DNA from: Siniperca chuatsi
Lineage: Eukaryota > Chordata > Actinopteri > Centrarchiformes > Sinipercidae
DNA: 64,000 nucleotides
Direction of reading: 5' to 3'
NCBI RefSeq assembly: GCF_020085105.1
Contig: NC_058053.1
Location: 19,658,888-19,722,887, forward strand
Shown: piece by piece, positions 63,201 to 64,000 of the stretch
Layout: the number at the start of each line of letters is the position of its first letter
Position numbering within the stretch: the stretch's first letter is position 1
Notes under the pieces: model-generated
What the model was told of the DNA's origin: nothing
Databases searched by the model: none
What the model saw: only the letters and a program-made list of their open reading frames with translations
Translations under genes and position numbers: made by a program

Positions 63201-63816
63201 TTCTCTCACATGCTGCATCAGTGATTTAAAAACTTATTTGGTCATTGAAGTTGTAATTAATGAATATCGGCCCCCACTTCTCATCAATTTTATCACCGAC
63301 AAAGAGACACAGAGGATTCTGATGTTAAATTTGGACTATTTGCTCACAAGCTATATGTAAAGCTTTGTGCTGTAATTTCATCCATTTATTTGGAATGGAT
63401 AAAGACTGAAAATGCCTGGGTTTAACATCAACATGATGTAATTTCAGACTTGTGCCGTGTTTGGAGTGTTATGGAAATGTTACCAAGTACTACCTAGTAA
63501 GATTACCATCATTACTTTTATGGAAAAGTGATTCAGCGGCTTGTTCAAAACATGAGGCACGTTTACATAACGAGGTGCATGTCTGGGCTTTTGTTTTATG
63601 CCTTTTGTAGGAATGAGTTATGTTTGTAAAATGTTTACTCCTTTGTGAGTTCACTCCTTCCTTTGAAGCTTTCTCTGTGACCCTGTACCGTACTCACCAA
63701 ACTGTGTTGTACTTCTTTTTCTGGATCAGTCCACCCCTCCTTGATGCTAGACGGGGAGAACTCATCAGAACCTCCTGTATCCTCGGCAGGCTCCCAGCTC
63801 ACTGACAACCCACAAT
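54137..63816 (-). CDS. senp7: senp7, SUMO-specific protease 7 (3' part, 17 coding exons; 5' end outside window)
   Basis: Encodes a nuclear cysteine protease (C48/ULP family) that trims poly-SUMO2/3 chains. Seventeen exons join in phase to 868 residues plus stop; human SENP7 is about 1050, so some 5' exons lie past the right edge. Numbered within this part: NLS-like KRKRKV (40-45), a SUMO-interacting motif PIVLSSDDE (about 150), a folded region ending in RDPLEGME, then the catalytic domain from [11 protein letters not shown] (about 543). Catalytic residues are His651 (EAHWYL), Asp757 (LIMDSLK), Gln804 and Cys810 ([18 protein letters not shown]). The domain is split by an acidic insert of about 90 residues, as in SENP6/7. 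The short insert, the DNSSDCG core and the linkage to impg2 favour SENP7 over SENP6. All active-site residues are present, so it should be active. Confidence 0.94.
54462..54612 (-). CDS. senp7: senp7 exon 16 of 17 in window (catalytic Cys)
   Basis: Reads [20 protein letters not shown] then [28 protein letters not shown] holds the oxyanion Gln and the nucleophile Cys. Phase 2 to 0. Confidence 0.98.
54698..54766 (-). CDS. senp7: senp7 exon 15 of 17 in window (catalytic Asp)
   Basis: Reads [20 protein letters not shown] then LR; the Asp of MDSLK is the catalytic acid. Phase 2 to 2, perfect gtaagt donor. Confidence 0.96.
55047..55090 (-). CDS. senp7: senp7 exon 14 of 17 in window (insert, Cys-rich)
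   Basis: Reads [14 protein letters not shown] and joins RPCILIMD, matching human KKMCKRPCILILD. Phase 0 to 2, perfect gtgagt donor. Three Cys lie in 12 residues. Confidence 0.87.
55207..55253 (-). CDS. senp7: senp7 exon 13 of 17 in window (insert)
   Basis: Reads [16 protein letters not shown], phase 1 to 0, tttag acceptor and gtaaga donor. Part of the flexible insert between catalytic His and Asp. Confidence 0.82.
55358..55569 (-). CDS. senp7: senp7 exon 12 of 17 in window (catalytic His, start of insert)
   Basis: Begins [20 protein letters not shown]; the His of HWYL is the catalytic base. The rest is an acidic Ser/Asn/Glu-rich insert typical of SENP6/7. Phase 2 to 1. Confidence 0.96.
55657..55752 (-). 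CDS. senp7: senp7 exon 11 of 17 in window
   Basis: Reads [20 protein letters not shown] then [26 protein letters not shown] and DF.FVPVN are invariant parts of the SENP6/7 fold just before the catalytic His. Phase 2 to 2. Confidence 0.97.
56686..56802 (-). CDS. senp7: senp7 exon 10 of 17 in window
   Basis: Reads [20 protein letters not shown] then [31 protein letters not shown] is nearly identical to human SENP7. Phase 2 to 2, perfect gtaagt donor. Confidence 0.97.
56914..57030 (-). CDS. senp7: senp7 exon 9 of 17 in window (catalytic domain start)
   Basis: Reads [20 protein letters not shown] then [24 protein letters not shown] is the SENP6/7 loop and [14 protein letters not shown] the domain hallmark. 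Phase 2 to 2, perfect gtaagt donor. Confidence 0.97.
57564..57691 (-). CDS. senp7: senp7 exon 8 of 17 in window (GC donor)
   Basis: Reads [20 protein letters not shown] then [12 protein letters not shown]. Phase 0 to 2 with a cccacag acceptor. The donor is CACAG|gcaagt, a GC-type 5' splice site with otherwise perfect consensus. No GT donor nearby keeps the frame. Confidence 0.82.
57988..58445 (-). CDS. senp7: senp7 exon 7 of 17 in window
   Basis: 152 codons from [20 protein letters not shown] to EHPSE, phase 1 to 0. The RDPLEG motif is shared by SENP6/7. The second half is acidic, predicted disordered, leading to the protease domain. Confidence 0.93.
58869..59129 (-). CDS. senp7: senp7 exon 6 of 17 in window
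   Basis: Reads [20 protein letters not shown] then [20 protein letters not shown]. It matches the pre-catalytic SENP6/7 region. Phase 1 to 1; the donor GGA|gtcagt at 58868 is chosen because it alone keeps the phase with SKASPF of the next exon. Confidence 0.88.
59234..59260 (+). repeat. (AC)n microsatellite
   Basis: About 13 units in a senp7 intron. Confidence 0.9.
59376..59443. repeat. Perfect 28-bp inverted repeat with 12-base loop
   Basis: 59376-59403 and 59416-59443 are exact reverse complements; the loop is acagtgtccaga. It lies in the senp7 intron between window exons 5 and 6. Confidence 0.97.
59548..59940 (+). repeat. Dispersed 'agcatgctaa' fish repeat
   Basis: Contains taacatcagcatgctaaaat, catggcaatccatccaacag, ttttgagatatttcagtctg and gaccaaagtggtggacagac. 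A piece recurs at about 51142. This looks like a degenerate retroelement-type repeat; class not determined. Confidence 0.55.
60459..60492 (-). CDS. senp7: senp7 exon 5 of 17 in window (34 nt)
   Basis: Reads [11 protein letters not shown], phase 0 to 1, between a ttcacag acceptor and a gtaaag donor. It continues the conserved strand after GDIM and leads to [12 protein letters not shown]. Resembles the KILIPLKD segment of SENP6/7. Confidence 0.88.
60605..60736 (-). CDS. senp7: senp7 exon 4 of 17 in window
   Basis: 44 codons: [20 protein letters not shown], then [20 protein letters not shown]. The GGYQG...GDI segment corresponds to the conserved pre-catalytic region of SENP6/7. Phase 0 to 0. 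Confidence 0.92.
60948..61135 (+). repeat. Possible fragment of a TTAA-type fish repeat
   Basis: aagccactgtgtgtaggttt and ttggcgctatctagtggtag recall known teleost repeat blocks. Only one end is visible, so the call is weak. Confidence 0.3.
61546..61697 (-). CDS. senp7: senp7 exon 3 of 17 in window (SUMO-interacting motif)
   Basis: Joined with the previous exon it gives [15 protein letters not shown], a hydrophobic core followed by Ser and acidic residues, the usual SUMO-interacting motif. Phase 1 to 0, tttcag acceptor, gttggc donor. Confidence 0.88.
62461..62794 (-). CDS. senp7: senp7 exon 2 of 17 in window (NLS-like)
   Basis: 111 codons from [20 protein letters not shown] to PSEP, phase 0 to 1. 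The basic start KRKRKV and SPKRHRE look like nuclear localisation signals, fitting a nuclear protease. The rest is acidic and Ser/Thr-rich. Confidence 0.88.
63698..63816 (-). CDS. senp7: senp7 exon 1 of 17 in window
   Basis: Reads [20 protein letters not shown] and ends KEVQHSL. It enters in phase 1 (two bases complete a codon begun upstream), so further 5' exons exist outside the window. Atacag acceptor, perfect gtgagt donor. Acidic, low conservation expected. Confidence 0.72.
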
Positions 63817-64000
63817 CTGTATGAGAGAGAGTGAAACACTGATCAACCTATCATGCTAATATAAACACATACAGTACAGCCGGACAACGCGACTACTACT
63901 ACTATGAGAAAATAGAAAAGGAAATGGCCAAATTATGAACTGAGATATGCTTGTAAAGAGCTGAGTAAATTCTGCTGTGTTTTATTTTACAGCTATAATG

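Overview
The window is nuclear DNA from a ray-finned fish, most likely a percomorph. The evidence is intron-rich vertebrate genes plus dispersed repeats typical of teleosts: hAT-like MITEs with CAGTG...CACTG ends, TTAA-flanked fold-back elements, a tRNA-derived SINE and many CA/GT microsatellites. Two protein-coding genes can be supported, both on the minus strand and head-to-tail: senp7 (3' part, 54.1-63.8 kb, continuing beyond the right edge) and impg2 (complete, 29.1-49.9 kb). The IMPG2-SENP7 pair is also adjacent in human (3q12), so this is conserved synteny and it helps separate these genes from the paralogous pair IMPG1/SENP6.

Region 1-29 kb: no gene could be supported. It holds nested DNA transposon remnants, a tRNA-derived SINE at 13.2 kb, a 34-37 bp minisatellite inside a hAT-like MITE (20.4-21.2 kb), a degenerate CCTAA-rich fish repeat, and probably the impg2 3' UTR at its right end.

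Region 29.1-49.9 kb: impg2, read as 20 coding exons whose splice phases join without conflict into 1168 residues. The order is signal peptide, RRKR site, SEA1, a Glu-rich linker with an SGSG motif, SEA2 with a GSIVV motif, two EGF-like domains, one transmembrane helix and a short cytoplasmic tail. It encodes a retinal interphotoreceptor-matrix proteoglycan. Introns hold several fold-back elements and a duplicated ~0.43 kb repeat. A possible mutually exclusive exon lies between exons 12 and 13.

Region 49.9-54.1 kb: intergenic. It holds a candidate impg2 promoter (CRX-type GGATTA beside a TTAAAAAA box), an upstream ORF with a strong Kozak context, a Tc1/mariner-like fold-back element and the likely senp7 3' UTR.

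Region 54.1-63.8 kb: 17 coding exons of senp7 (868 residues) with NLS-like stretches, a SUMO-interacting motif and the full split cysteine-protease domain with His, Asp, Gln and Cys in place. One intron uses a GC-AG splice pair.

I saw no sign of a new multi-gene system. The points most worth a second look concern splicing (alternative exon, GC donor, donor inside a microsatellite, donor over the stop codon), the acidic linker of this fish IMPG2, and several nested or palindromic repeats. All exon boundaries were read by eye from frame, splice consensus and remembered human protein similarity; no alignment was run.
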